A stretch of 64,000 nucleotides of DNA, taken from UBA1479 sp002706405. Its GTDB lineage: Bacteria > Pseudomonadota > Alphaproteobacteria > Rhodospirillales > Casp-alpha2. The position numbers were made by a program, and so were the translations under genes. This document shows positions 44,004 through 53,053 of this stretch, piece after piece. The number at the start of each line of letters is the position of its first letter. The first letter of the stretch is position 1. The DNA lies in assembly GCA_963972255.1 (NCBI GenBank), contig CAXATO010000018.1, positions 1 through 64,000 on the forward strand, in the 5' to 3' direction. Below the pieces are notes generated by a model. The model worked only from the letters and a program-made list of their open reading frames with translations. It did not search any database and was not told the origin of the DNA.

Positions 44004-44354
44004 TTAGGGATTGATGCGGCCCGTGACGCCGCCCGTGCCCGGATCGATGATCAGGACCTGCCCGCATACGCCGGCCGGCTGGGTCAGGACATAGATTTGC
44101 CCGCCCAATTCGGTGACGGACCTGATCTCGCAGCCCGTGGGCAGGTTCAACTCGATATCGCCGGACAGGGCCACGGGCGGTGACAGATGAGCCGGCGGCG
44201 GCGTGCCGACAGTCGTGGCGGCCGGTTTGCTGTCGCCGAACAGACGCCAGGTCGGGTCCTGGCTGGTCTTGAAGAAGCCGTAGACCAACAAGCCGAGACC
44301 CAGCGCGATCAGGACGCCCAGGCCGATAACCAGTAATTTCAAAGCCGCATGCAT
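44004..44354 (-). CDS. Small membrane-anchored protein of unknown function
   Basis: 116 residues from ATG 44354 (an ATG at 44393 would add 13). One TM helix (about 5-28, LKLLVIGLGVLIALGLGLLVYGFF) and a small outer domain with two cysteines (GCEIRSVTELGGQIYVLTQPAGVCGQVLIIDPGTG) that could pair. The outer part resembles a short beta repeat. I do not recognise a named function. It begins the operon that continues with the JAMM protease and threonine aldolase, and is divergent from the RluA-type gene. Confidence 0.72.
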   Translation of the reverse strand: MHAALKLLVIGLGVLIALGLGLLVYGFFKTSQDPTWRLFGDSKPAATTVGTPPPAHLSPPVALSGDIELNLPTGCEIRSVTELGGQIYVLTQPAGVCGQVLIIDPGTGGVTGRINP

Positions 44355-44446
44355 GGGGCTTAAGTGCAACGGGGGGCGAGGGCTGTCAAGCATGTGCGCG
44401 GGCCGCGCTTGACAGTTTCCGGCCCCCGGCGTTTTCTCGACCGGCC

Positions 44447-45415
44447 ATGAGCGAGACCCATAGCCTGAAAATTCCCGCCGATCAGGCGGGCGAACGCCTG
44501 GACAAGGCCCTGACGGCGCTGCTGCCGGACCTGTCGCGCGCGCGCCTGCAGGCTTTGATGGCCGACGGCCATGTCGCGGACGGCACGGGGCAGCCGGTGA
44601 CCGAGGCCAAGCGCAAGGTCCGCGCCGGCGAGAGCTATACGGTCACCATTCCGCCGCCCGTGCCGGCGACACCGGAGAGCCAGGCGATTCCCCTGGATGT
44701 CGTTTACGAGGACGACCACCTGATCGTCATCGACAAGCCCCAGGGCCTGGTCGTGCATCCGGCGGCGGGCAATGCGGACGGCACGCTGGTCAACGCGCTG
44801 CTGGCCCATTGCGCGGGCTCGCTGTCGGGCATCGGCGGGGTCGAGCGGCCGGGCATCGTGCATCGTCTGGATAAGGATACCTCGGGCCTCATGGTCGCGG
44901 CCAAGACGGACGTCGCCCATCGCGGGCTCGCCAAGCAGTTCGAGGACCATTCCATCGATCGCGCCTACCGCGCCCTGGTGTGGGGCGTGCCGCGCCCGGC
45001 AACGGGCGAGATCACGGGCGCCATCGGCCGCGATCCCCGCAACCGCAAGAAGATGGCCGTGCGCCCGGATGCTTCCGGCAAATGGGCCAAGACGTTTTAC
45101 ACGGTGCTGGAGCGGTTCGGCGACCGGGCCGCCCTGGTCGAATGCCGGCTGGCCACGGGGCGCACGCATCAGATCCGAGTGCATATGGCGTCGATCGGTC
45201 ATCCCCTCATCGGGGATCCCCTTTATGGCGGCCGGCGGGGCCGAACGGCGGGCCTGCCGCCGGAACTGAAAAACCCACTAAGTGAGTGTAAAAGCCAAGC
45301 CCTTCACGCATGTATACTCGGATTTACCCATCCGGTAACGGGAGAAAGGCTCAGCTTTGTTTCTGATAAGCATATATATATCAATGAGATATCGTCCATA
45401 TTGCGGTCGATCTAA
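44447..45415 (+). CDS. rluD: RluA-family 23S rRNA pseudouridine synthase (RluD-like)
   Basis: 322 residues. An S4 RNA-binding domain (about 10-75, GERLDKALTALLPDLSRARLQALMADGHV) precedes the catalytic domain with Asp142 in HRLDKDTSGLMVAAK and the segments YRALVWG and RTHQIRVHMASIGHPLIGD. The order and length match RluD, which modifies helix 69 of 23S rRNA. From about 45280 codon use changes sharply to A/T-rich codons, although the protein (LHACILGFTHPVTGERLSF) stays family-like. Followed by rpoH. Confidence 0.9.
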   Translation: MSETHSLKIPADQAGERLDKALTALLPDLSRARLQALMADGHVADGTGQPVTEAKRKVRAGESYTVTIPPPVPATPESQAIPLDVVYEDDHLIVIDKPQGLVVHPAAGNADGTLVNALLAHCAGSLSGIGGVERPGIVHRLDKDTSGLMVAAKTDVAHRGLAKQFEDHSIDRAYRALVWGVPRPATGEITGAIGRDPRNRKKMAVRPDASGKWAKTFYTVLERFGDRAALVECRLATGRTHQIRVHMASIGHPLIGDPLYGGRRGRTAGLPPELKNPLSECKSQALHACILGFTHPVTGERLSFVSDKHIYINEISSILRSI

Positions 45416-45554
45416 AAATTTCTGTACCTGAGTAAATCCCTCGGTTAATATCCGACCAAATTGGTATGAATTAGCGCGGCGCGTCATCATCTTCCGTTCT
45501 GATCGGCGGGTGCACGGCGAACGAGCTGCGTCTGGATACAAGGGAAACCACACC

Positions 45555-46445
45555 ATGGGTTACATGGCCCCTGACAAGGACTTGAGTTTTGCCCCGGAAG
45601 ACAATCTGTCGCGGTATCTCTACCGCATCCGGGAATACCCCATGCTCGCGCCGGAAGAAGAGGTCGCGCTCGCCCGGCGTTGGCAGGAACACGCGGATGA
45701 AGAGGCCGCTCAGCGCCTGGTGACGAGCCACCTGCGTCTGGTCGCCAAGATCGCCATGGGTTACCGCGGCTATGGTCTGCCCATTGGCGAGCTGATCTCC
45801 GAAGGCAATGTCGGCATGATGCAGGCGGTCAAGCGCTTCGATCCGGAGCGCGGATTCCGCCTGGCGACTTATGCCATGTGGTGGATTCGCGCGGCGATCC
45901 AGGAATACATCCTGCGGTCGTGGTCGCTGGTCAAGATGGGCACCACGGCGGCGCAGAAGAAGCTGTTCTTTAATCTGCGCCGGATGAAGGCCCAGATGTC
46001 GGCCATCGACGAGGGCGACCTGCACCCGGAACAGGTGGCCGAGATCGGCCGCAAGCTTGGCGTGTCCGAGGTCGAGGTCGTCAATATGAACCGGCGGCTC
46101 GCCGGCGGCGATCAGTCACTCAACGCGCCCTTGCGTCAGGATGCCGACGGCGAATGGCAGGATTGGCTGGTCGAGGATGAAGAAGATCAGGAATCCCGCC
46201 TGGGCGACTACGAGGAACTGTCGGAGCGGCGCGGCATGCTCAGCATGGCGCTCAAATCCTTGTCCGAACGGGAACGCCACATCATCGAGGAGCGGCGCCT
46301 GAAGGACAATCCGGCAACCTTGCAGGACCTGTCGGCGGAATACGGGATTTCCCGTGAACGCATCCGCCAGATCGAGGTCCGGGCCTTCGAAAAGCTTCAG
46401 AAGTCGGTCAAAAACGCGGTCATCGAGCGCCATATCTCCCACTAA
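45555..46445 (+). CDS. rpoH: RNA polymerase heat-shock sigma factor RpoH (sigma-32)
   Basis: 296 residues from ATG 45555, with AAGGG 10 bases before it; a GTG at 45510 is less likely. Region 2 is RLVTSHLRLVAKIAMGYRGYGLPIGELISEGNVGMMQAVKRFDPERGFRLATYAMWWIRAAIQEYI, the RpoH box is QKKLFFNLR (134-142), and region 4 is ISRERIRQIEVRAFEKLQK. It directs polymerase to heat-shock promoters. The 139-base AT-rich gap before it should hold its promoters; none could be pinned down. Confidence 0.96.
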   Translation: MGYMAPDKDLSFAPEDNLSRYLYRIREYPMLAPEEEVALARRWQEHADEEAAQRLVTSHLRLVAKIAMGYRGYGLPIGELISEGNVGMMQAVKRFDPERGFRLATYAMWWIRAAIQEYILRSWSLVKMGTTAAQKKLFFNLRRMKAQMSAIDEGDLHPEQVAEIGRKLGVSEVEVVNMNRRLAGGDQSLNAPLRQDADGEWQDWLVEDEEDQESRLGDYEELSERRGMLSMALKSLSERERHIIEERRLKDNPATLQDLSAEYGISRERIRQIEVRAFEKLQKSVKNAVIERHISH

Positions 46446-46482
46446 GCGGGCGATGACAGTTTGGGATAGACGCCGGGCGGTG

Positions 46483-47127
46483 CTATCGCGCGACGCTCGC
46501 GGTGGCGTCGCCGTCCGGGTCTTCCTTGGCTTCGATGGCCTCCATTGCCGCCATGGCGGCTTGAACGCCGCCGCCGGGCCCGCCGCTGGCCGTGGGTGCG
46601 CCCGGTTGTGGCGCGGCCCGCCCGGGGTCGGCCCCGCCGGGGGCGCGGACACCCAGGGTGACCTCATCGCCCCATTCATCGATGATGCGGCGCTGGTTGG
46701 CACGCAAGGCCGACAGGCGGCGTTCCGTCAGCACCGTCATGAACGACGTGATGACCGGCGGGATCACGGTATAGACCAGCCAGCCGGCCATGGCGGCCCC
46801 GTACATGACGGCAAGCGCGAAGACGTCCGTCACGATGTTCAGAGCACCCGTGATGTTGTGGTTGCCCGACCACAGGTCCATCAGATAGGGAAACATGCCG
46901 GCGAAATTCAGGCCGCCGATGCAGAAGAATCCGTATTTCTGGTCCGTGCGGTCCGTGATCCAGGCCGCCATCGCCGGCAGCATGGCGATGCCGACGACAA
47001 CGATGGTCGGAAAGGCGACGGCGATCATCGTCACCGAAATCAGCAGGAAATAGAGCCAGAACTTGCCGCGTCTGCGGGGCGATTGCGGGGGCGGAGCCAT
47101 GGCACGGCGCATCGGAGGGCTGCCCAT
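46483..47127 (-). CDS. Polytopic membrane protein partnered with the pseudokinase
   Basis: 214 residues from ATG 47127, two bases after the stop of the pseudokinase gene. Hydrophobic helices lie about residues 23-60 (FWLYFLLISVTMIAVAFPTIVVVGIAMLPAMAAWI) and 75-135 (GFFCIGGLNFAGMFPYL; VFALAVMYGAAMAGWLVY), followed by a cytosolic helix and a Gly/Pro/Ala-rich tail. No named family. The tight spacing shows the two genes are one operon; since the pseudokinase also ends in a TM helix, a membrane complex is likely. Confidence 0.78.
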   Translation of the reverse strand: MGSPPMRRAMAPPPQSPRRRGKFWLYFLLISVTMIAVAFPTIVVVGIAMLPAMAAWITDRTDQKYGFFCIGGLNFAGMFPYLMDLWSGNHNITGALNIVTDVFALAVMYGAAMAGWLVYTVIPPVITSFMTVLTERRLSALRANQRRIIDEWGDEVTLGVRAPGGADPGRAAPQPGAPTASGGPGGGVQAAMAAMEAIEAKEDPDGDATASVAR

Positions 47128-47129
47128 GG

Positions 47130-49232
47130 TCAGAACACCTTGATCATGAACAGGATCATCACGATGCACATGGTCACCAGGATGGAGCCCATGGCGGCGG
47201 CCTGCTGGCCGGTGCGCTCGGCTTTGGTCAGCTGTTCCTCGCCGCGGCCCTCGATATCCTGAATTTCAAGTTCCGCCGCGGCAAACTCCGCGACCGCGTC
47301 CTCGAACCCTTCGATGTCCTCGCGCCGGCGATCGGCATTGTCCATCAGGTCGAACAACTCGGGCAGCGACCCGCGGCGGACCAGACGGGGAATTTCCCGC
47401 TCGATCTCCTTGCGGGTGGTCCGCGAATGATAGGCGTTGATGGCCGGGCCCAGATGTCCGCCGACCCAGCTTGCCAGGCCGTATAGAGGATCGACCCTCA
47501 GCTTCCATTGAATGAAGGCCAGCAGCGACAGCATGCCGATGGTCTGGGTATCAGGGTTTTCCGACGCCAGCGCCTTCAGGTGCGGATTGATGTCTTCCTT
47601 GAAGCGCGCGGTAATGAAGGCGGCGACATGGCGATCGAGCGGTTTCGACTTCAGATCCTGCGTATTGGCCGCCCGGTCGAGCGCGGGCAGAAGGTGATCG
47701 GTTTCCAGCACGTATTCCTGCAGCAGAAGCGGGCTCTGGCACGGCAGGGACGGATTGCTTTCATACAGGCAGCGCTCGATCCCGAATCCCGGGTCCTTGT
47801 TGTTGAGCACGATCTTGAGCTGCGAGAAGTTCTTTTGATGGATCGACGATTCCGGCGCATAGGCCAATTGCGACTGGAACCATAGGTCGGGAATGTCCCG
47901 GGTGATGATCTCCGCCGGAACTTGCGGATCACCCGTGCGCAGCAGGTCCATGGCAAAGGCCGCACCGAACCCGTCGACCATGAAGGAAAAGCCCTTGAAG
48001 CGGATGGGGCCCAAGGGATCCATGAGGATGGCGACGCGGGTCACGATCATTTCGTCCGAACCGGCGAAGGACCCGGCCTGGGCGTTGGCCACGTCGAGCA
48101 CGTTCTTGATGGCGTTGGCCAGATTGACGTCCTCGACGGACCGCCGAAGCCAGGTGTCGAAGCTGTCGTGGCGGATCGTCTTGGCCGCTTCGGGAATATG
48201 CTTGGTGAAGGCATCCGCCAATTGCCGCACGCTTTGATACGGCCGGCCCATGAAGGTCAGGGGCGTTTGCCCGCGTTTGCCCGAGCGTTTCTGCTGCGGC
48301 GACATCTTGCGGCCGGAAAGCCACAAGTCGATTTCCTCGGGCCCCCAGCGCTGCAGGGGGTCGTCGCCGAGCATGCCGCGCAGCGGCTCCAGCAGCGACA
48401 GGGGCAGGTTTTCGTTGCCGGTAATCGCCGCGTAGGACCCCAGTTCGAGCTTTTCCGCCAGGATTTTTTCCGGCCCTTCGGCGGCGCCCGGCTCCTTGTC
48501 CAGGATCAGGGCGACGACGGCGACGGCGAAGGCATAGGCATCATCGCGGGAATTTCCGACGCCGCGCCCGGCCGGCGGCGCCATGGCCCGCTCCGCCGGC
48601 TCGTAAACCGCCGGTTGGTCATAGCCCGGGGGCGACGAATAACATTCGCCGAAGGCGATCTGCTGCCGCCCGGCATCCATGAAGAACAGGTTGTCGCGGC
48701 GGATCGCCCGATGGGCGACGCCGATCGAAGCCATTTCCTGCAAGGCGCCGGCCAACGGTTCGATCACCTTGCGCGGCAGGTCGTATTCGGAAATCCGGAA
48801 GGTGCCCTTCTGCAGCACGCGGCCGCCAAGCGGCCGTTCCAGGATCAGGATCATGGTGCGCTGACGGATGTGCGGCCAGAACTCCACTTCCCATTCCAGG
48901 ATGCCGACCAGGGCCTTGATGCCCGAACCGCGCAGAGACGTCATGGCGCCGAGGCGCGTCGGCAGCCCCGGATTGCAGATCAGCGCGAACACGGGGCGGT
49001 CGATGTCGCGCCGGTCCTCGGCCATGTAGGCCTTGGCGGACGGCGAATCCAGGTCGGGTAAGGGGGTTTTCGGGTCGACGGCGAAGCGGTCTTTGATCAA
49101 AACAGGGCGCAGGCTTTCCGCGGACGGAATGGCGTCGCCGGGCTCGCTGCCGGCGTTCGTGCCTCCCGGTGGCGCATCCCCTTCGGGCGCCGGCCCCGCG
49201 GGGTCGGCCTGTGCTGTGGCGGTTTCAGCCAT
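47130..49232 (-). CDS. Membrane-anchored pseudokinase
   Basis: 700 residues. About 85-320 is a protein-kinase-like fold: MILILERPLGGRVLQ (hinge), then H174-R-A-I-R-R-D-N181 where HRD-x-K-x2-N is expected, then A193-F-G195 in place of DFG. The HRD Asp, the catalytic-loop Lys and the DFG Asp are all changed, and no beta-3 Lys motif is visible, so phosphotransfer is unlikely. From about 330 to 660 is an uncharacterised helical domain; the last 20 residues are one TM helix (MGSILVTMCIVMILFMIKVF). It probably scaffolds or senses ligands with the downstream membrane protein. Confidence 0.83.
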   Translation of the reverse strand: MAETATAQADPAGPAPEGDAPPGGTNAGSEPGDAIPSAESLRPVLIKDRFAVDPKTPLPDLDSPSAKAYMAEDRRDIDRPVFALICNPGLPTRLGAMTSLRGSGIKALVGILEWEVEFWPHIRQRTMILILERPLGGRVLQKGTFRISEYDLPRKVIEPLAGALQEMASIGVAHRAIRRDNLFFMDAGRQQIAFGECYSSPPGYDQPAVYEPAERAMAPPAGRGVGNSRDDAYAFAVAVVALILDKEPGAAEGPEKILAEKLELGSYAAITGNENLPLSLLEPLRGMLGDDPLQRWGPEEIDLWLSGRKMSPQQKRSGKRGQTPLTFMGRPYQSVRQLADAFTKHIPEAAKTIRHDSFDTWLRRSVEDVNLANAIKNVLDVANAQAGSFAGSDEMIVTRVAILMDPLGPIRFKGFSFMVDGFGAAFAMDLLRTGDPQVPAEIITRDIPDLWFQSQLAYAPESSIHQKNFSQLKIVLNNKDPGFGIERCLYESNPSLPCQSPLLLQEYVLETDHLLPALDRAANTQDLKSKPLDRHVAAFITARFKEDINPHLKALASENPDTQTIGMLSLLAFIQWKLRVDPLYGLASWVGGHLGPAINAYHSRTTRKEIEREIPRLVRRGSLPELFDLMDNADRRREDIEGFEDAVAEFAAAELEIQDIEGRGEEQLTKAERTGQQAAAMGSILVTMCIVMILFMIKVF

Positions 49233-49401
49233 CGATTGTCGTCTTCAGCCCCAACAGTCGCGAACGGAAAAGGCCCGCAGAACGGTCGTTACCGCCCGCG
49301 TGCCTTGAATTTCCCACACTTTCACGCCCTGATGGTACCCGTCTATCCCTTGACAGACAATTAATGCAAGGGAGGAAGGCCGTGCCGCCCGGTTTGCGCG
49401 G

Positions 49402-50694
49402 TCAGTCGGCGAAGGGATCGTGGACGAGAATCGTGTCCTCACGTTCGGGGCTGGTCGACAACAGCGCCACGGGGGCTTCGATCAGCTCCTCGATGCGGCG
49501 GATGTACTTGATCGCGGTGGCCGGCAATTCGGCCCAGGACCGGGCACCTTGGGTGCTTTCGTCCCAGCCTTCCATTTCCTCGTAGATCGGCTCGACCCGG
49601 GCCTGTTCGATCTGCGACGCCGGCAGATGGTCGAGCTCGCGCCCGTTCAGGCGGTATCCGCGGCAGACCTTCAAGACCTTCTGGCCGTCGAGAACGTCCA
49701 GCTTGGTCAGCGCGATGCCGGTGATGCCGTTGACCTTGATGGCCTGGCGGACCATTACCGCGTCGAACCAGCCGCAGCGCCGCGGCCGGCCGGTGACCGT
49801 GCCGAATTCGCGCCCGCGTTCGCCCAGCGTGCGCCCGACCTCGTCTTCCAGCTCGGTCGGGAACGGACCCTGTCCGACCCGGGTGGTATAGGCTTTGGTA
49901 ATGCCGAGGACGTAGTTGATCGCGCTCGGCCCCTGGCCGGACCCGACGGCGGCCTGCCCGGCGACCGTGTTCGACGAGGTCACGAAGGGATAGGTGCCGT
50001 GGTCCAGGTCGAGCATGGCGCCCTGGGCACCTTCGAACAGGATGCGCTTGCCCTTGCGGCGGGCCTGGTCGAGCTCCTGCCACACGGTGGCGGCATAGGG
50101 CAGCACCTTGGGCGCGATTTCGATCAGCTGCGCCAACAGGTCGCCGCCGTCGACTTCGGGCATGCCGAGGCCGCGCAGCAGCGCGTTGTGGTGGAACAAC
50201 AGGCCTGCGATCTTGTCCTTGAGAAGGCCGTGATCGCTGAGGTCGCCGACGCGGATGGCGCGGCGTGCGGTCTTGTCTTCATAGGCCGGGCCGATGCCGC
50301 GGCCCGTGGTGCCGATCTTCGCCTTGCCGGCGGCTTTTTCGCGGGCAAGGTCCAGATTGCGGTGGAGCGGCAGGATTAGCGGACATCCTTCTGACAGGCG
50401 CAGGCTGGCCGGCGACACGTCGACGCCCTGGTCCTGGATCTTTTCGATCTCGGACAGCAGCGCCCAGGGATCGACCACGACCCCGTTGCCGATCACGGAC
50501 ATCTTGCCCTTGCGCACGATTCCCGACGGCAACAAGGACAGCTTGTAGGTAACGCCGTCGATGACCAGCGTATGGCCCGCGTTATGCCCGCCCTGGAAAC
50601 GCACGACCACGTCGGCGCGTTCCGAAAGCCAGTCGACGATCTTACCCTTGCCTTCGTCGCCCCATTGCGAGCCGACGACAACCACGTTCGCCAT
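49402..50694 (-). CDS. purA: Adenylosuccinate synthetase
   Basis: 430 residues. VVVGSQWGDEGKGKIVDWL holds the P-loop-like GTP site and catalytic Asp, FQGGHNAGHTLV the catalytic His, and GPAYEDKTARRAIRVGDL and LTKLDVLDGQKVLKVC are standard. It joins IMP and aspartate, with GTP, to make adenylosuccinate in AMP synthesis. It lies 42 bases after hisZ in the same direction. Confidence 0.97.
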   Translation of the reverse strand: MANVVVVGSQWGDEGKGKIVDWLSERADVVVRFQGGHNAGHTLVIDGVTYKLSLLPSGIVRKGKMSVIGNGVVVDPWALLSEIEKIQDQGVDVSPASLRLSEGCPLILPLHRNLDLAREKAAGKAKIGTTGRGIGPAYEDKTARRAIRVGDLSDHGLLKDKIAGLLFHHNALLRGLGMPEVDGGDLLAQLIEIAPKVLPYAATVWQELDQARRKGKRILFEGAQGAMLDLDHGTYPFVTSSNTVAGQAAVGSGQGPSAINYVLGITKAYTTRVGQGPFPTELEDEVGRTLGERGREFGTVTGRPRRCGWFDAVMVRQAIKVNGITGIALTKLDVLDGQKVLKVCRGYRLNGRELDHLPASQIEQARVEPIYEEMEGWDESTQGARSWAELPATAIKYIRRIEELIEAPVALLSTSPEREDTILVHDPFAD

Positions 50695-50736
50695 TTTCAG
50701 TGTCCGTTCTTATCCGTGAAAAGGGATGTCTGTCCG

Positions 50737-51912
50737 TCACGCCTCGCCGATGGGGGCGGGGCGGCCGTCGTGAAGCCAATGAGTGCAGCCGAGGCGCCGG
50801 GCTTCGGCGGCAGCGTCGGCGCCCTCGTCCAGCCCGGCGATGGTGATCCATCCTTCGGCGCGCAGGTTTGCCGTGCGGTCCGTGGCCGTGCCCGCGGGCA
50901 CGAACAACCGGCGGCCCAGCGCCGGGCGCGGCAGGGCGCGCAGCAATGAATCGGTAAACAGGGTGAAGCCCGTGGCCGGCTCGCCTTCACCGGGAGCGAT
51001 GCCGGTATTGCCGGCCAGATAGCGCCCGCCCGACCCCAACTCGCCGCGCACACCGGCGGCGTAAAGGGTGAAGGTCGCCCCGCCGTGATATTCGAATCCG
51101 CGGTGTTCCACCGGATCGATGGTCAGCGTCAGGCCCGCCGCCAGGGTACGGACCTTGGCGACGATGTCCTTGAGCATGGCCCATTCGGCGGCGGCTGCCG
51201 CCGGCAGGGGAATCGCATCAACGGCGGCCAGCGTGTCGTCGGCGGGGCCGGCGGCAAGAACCAGGCGTTTCAGCATGTCGGTCAGGTCGCCGCCGATCTG
51301 TTGCGCGAGGCCGTCGAGGGCACCCGTATCCTTGTGGTTCAGGGCCTCGCGCAAGGCGCGTTCGGCGGCCGCGGGGATGGCATCGCCCAGGATCGCGGTG
51401 ACGAGCGTCGGCACGGCCAGATCGATGGACACGTCGGTCACCCCGATATACCCCAGCGCGTCGGCGGCCATCACGATGACTTCGGCGTCGGCGGCGGCGG
51501 CCGTGCTGCCGATCAGTTCCGCGCCGATCTGGGCAAACTGGCGTTCCGGGCGGATCTGGTCGCCGCGCACCCGTAAAACCTGGCCCGCATAGCACAGGCG
51601 CAGCGGGCGGGGGGCCGATTGCAGGCGGCTTGCGGCGATGCGCGCGATCTGCGGTGTGATGTCGGCGCGCAGCCCCATCATGCGCTGCGACACCGGGTCC
51701 ATCAGGCGAAACACCTGTCGGTCCATGGCGGCACCCGTGCCGGACAGTAGGGAATCCTCGAACTCCATCAACGGCGGTTTCACGCGCTGATAGCCGTGCG
51801 CCTGACAAACATCGATCAGGCGTTCGGTGAGCGACGCTTCAAATCCCGCATCAGGGGGGAGAAGGTCCGATAGACCGGCGGGCAGCAGCCCGGGATTGGA
51901 GGGGTTTTCCAT
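50737..51912 (-). CDS. hisZ: ATP phosphoribosyltransferase regulatory subunit HisZ
   Basis: 391 residues from ATG 51912 (TTG 51930 would add six). A class II aminoacyl-tRNA synthetase-like fold without tRNA-binding domain: LPAGLSDLLPPDAGFEASLTERLIDVCQAHGYQRVKPPLMEFED, RQVFRLMDPVSQRMMGLRADITPQIARIA, and GSGGRYLAG. It activates the short form of HisG in histidine synthesis. No hisG is in the window. The hisZ-purA order is usual in Rhodospirillales. Confidence 0.94.
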   Translation of the reverse strand: MENPSNPGLLPAGLSDLLPPDAGFEASLTERLIDVCQAHGYQRVKPPLMEFEDSLLSGTGAAMDRQVFRLMDPVSQRMMGLRADITPQIARIAASRLQSAPRPLRLCYAGQVLRVRGDQIRPERQFAQIGAELIGSTAAAADAEVIVMAADALGYIGVTDVSIDLAVPTLVTAILGDAIPAAAERALREALNHKDTGALDGLAQQIGGDLTDMLKRLVLAAGPADDTLAAVDAIPLPAAAAAEWAMLKDIVAKVRTLAAGLTLTIDPVEHRGFEYHGGATFTLYAAGVRGELGSGGRYLAGNTGIAPGEGEPATGFTLFTDSLLRALPRPALGRRLFVPAGTATDRTANLRAEGWITIAGLDEGADAAAEARRLGCTHWLHDGRPAPIGEA

Positions 51913-52078
51913 CTGAGAGGCCGGGTTCAAACGTTAAGACTGGCCGGCCGCCAATCAGCCGTCCACGGCCCCGTTTCCTAAACGGTTTGACCCGGCTGGG
52001 CAAGCATCGTCACGGGCGTGCCGCCGCCACGGCCGTGGCAAGGCGCGACGTCGGGCAGGCCCCGGGTGCGTGAAAAGG

Positions 52079-52693
52079 CTAGTTGGGCAGGGGGAAGACT
52101 TCGTTCTTGACGGTCTTGCCCAGACTCTCGACCAGAGGCACCACCATGGCGCCGATCAGGGATTCGTTGGTTGACGCGCCCAGATTTCCGGTGGCCCATC
52201 CCTGCCAGTAGCGTTCGATACGGCCGGCTTCCGCCGGGCCGTCGATGGTCACTTTCAAGCGATACTTGGTCGGGGTAACGATCTTGGTCCCGCCCTGACC
52301 TTCGTTCAGGATGCCGCCGGTCTTGGAATCAAACACGTTGAATCGCGCTTCAGAGCCTTCGGTGCCGGTGCTGGTGCCTTTGGTGCCCTGGATATCCAGG
52401 AAATAACGCTTATCGGTGAAGGTGTAGGCACCGAGCTCGTCCAGCACCTCAAAGGTCAGGACCAGGTCCGCCTTGGGGTCGAGCCGATAGCCGCGATTCC
52501 TGAGTTCCCGGGTAAATTGATGATTCAACTCAAGTGATTCGTCGGAATCGTCAAGCGCGCGCACGGCCAGTACCTTGCCGGCCGGTAGCGGTTTCGATGA
52601 AATGGCGTTCAACTGGCCTTCGGCGGCATGCCCGGCTGTGGCAAAGGCGGCGGTCAGCATCAGGGCAAAAAGGGCGATTATGGGTCTTTTCAT
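52079..52693 (-). CDS. Conserved exported protein of unknown function
   Basis: 204 residues from ATG 52693; the longer frame to 52816 lacks family-like sequence. Residues 1-23 are a Sec signal (MKRPIIALFALMLTAAFATAGHA). The mature part is beta-rich (VLAVRALDDSDESLELNHQFTRELRNRGYRLDPKADLVLTFEV; TKYRLKVTIDGPAEAGRIERYWQGWA), a pattern seen in small periplasmic or outer-membrane-associated proteins. No cysteine lipobox. I do not recognise a named function. Confidence 0.75.
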   Translation of the reverse strand: MKRPIIALFALMLTAAFATAGHAAEGQLNAISSKPLPAGKVLAVRALDDSDESLELNHQFTRELRNRGYRLDPKADLVLTFEVLDELGAYTFTDKRYFLDIQGTKGTSTGTEGSEARFNVFDSKTGGILNEGQGGTKIVTPTKYRLKVTIDGPAEAGRIERYWQGWATGNLGASTNESLIGAMVVPLVESLGKTVKNEVFPLPN

Positions 52694-53053
52694 TGTCGTT
52701 TCCGTTCGCGCGCGGGCACATCGGCCGCCCGGCTTTTCAATCTGACCTTCGGTTGTCCGTGCAATTCCGCCGCATCGTTGGCCGTGCCGTGTCCCGGACG
52801 GTGCCAATGCCCCCACCCAGGCGGTTGACGATCCATTTGATGGTCAATTAGAGCATAAAAAAGTTAAAATCGATATAAGGGTGCCGGCTCGGAATGCCAA
52901 GTGCGGAAACCCGTGTCAGGGTGATTTGTCGGCTGCGCAGGTATCCACTCACGCAGGAATCGGTACGGGTTCATTTCCTTTGGAGTTGTGCGCGGTTCTT
53001 GCATAAGATCGCATTAATAAATTTGCTCTTGGTTTTGGGCGAAGGGGGTTCGC
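52694..53053. other. Intergenic region before the Crp/Fnr gene
   Basis: A 360-base divergent gap. The middle (about 52840-52890) and the right end (about 52990-53030) are A/T-rich and should hold promoters for both genes, but no pair of -35 and -10 boxes with good spacing stood out. I saw no small gene, terminator or clear CRP/FNR palindrome. Confidence 0.5.
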
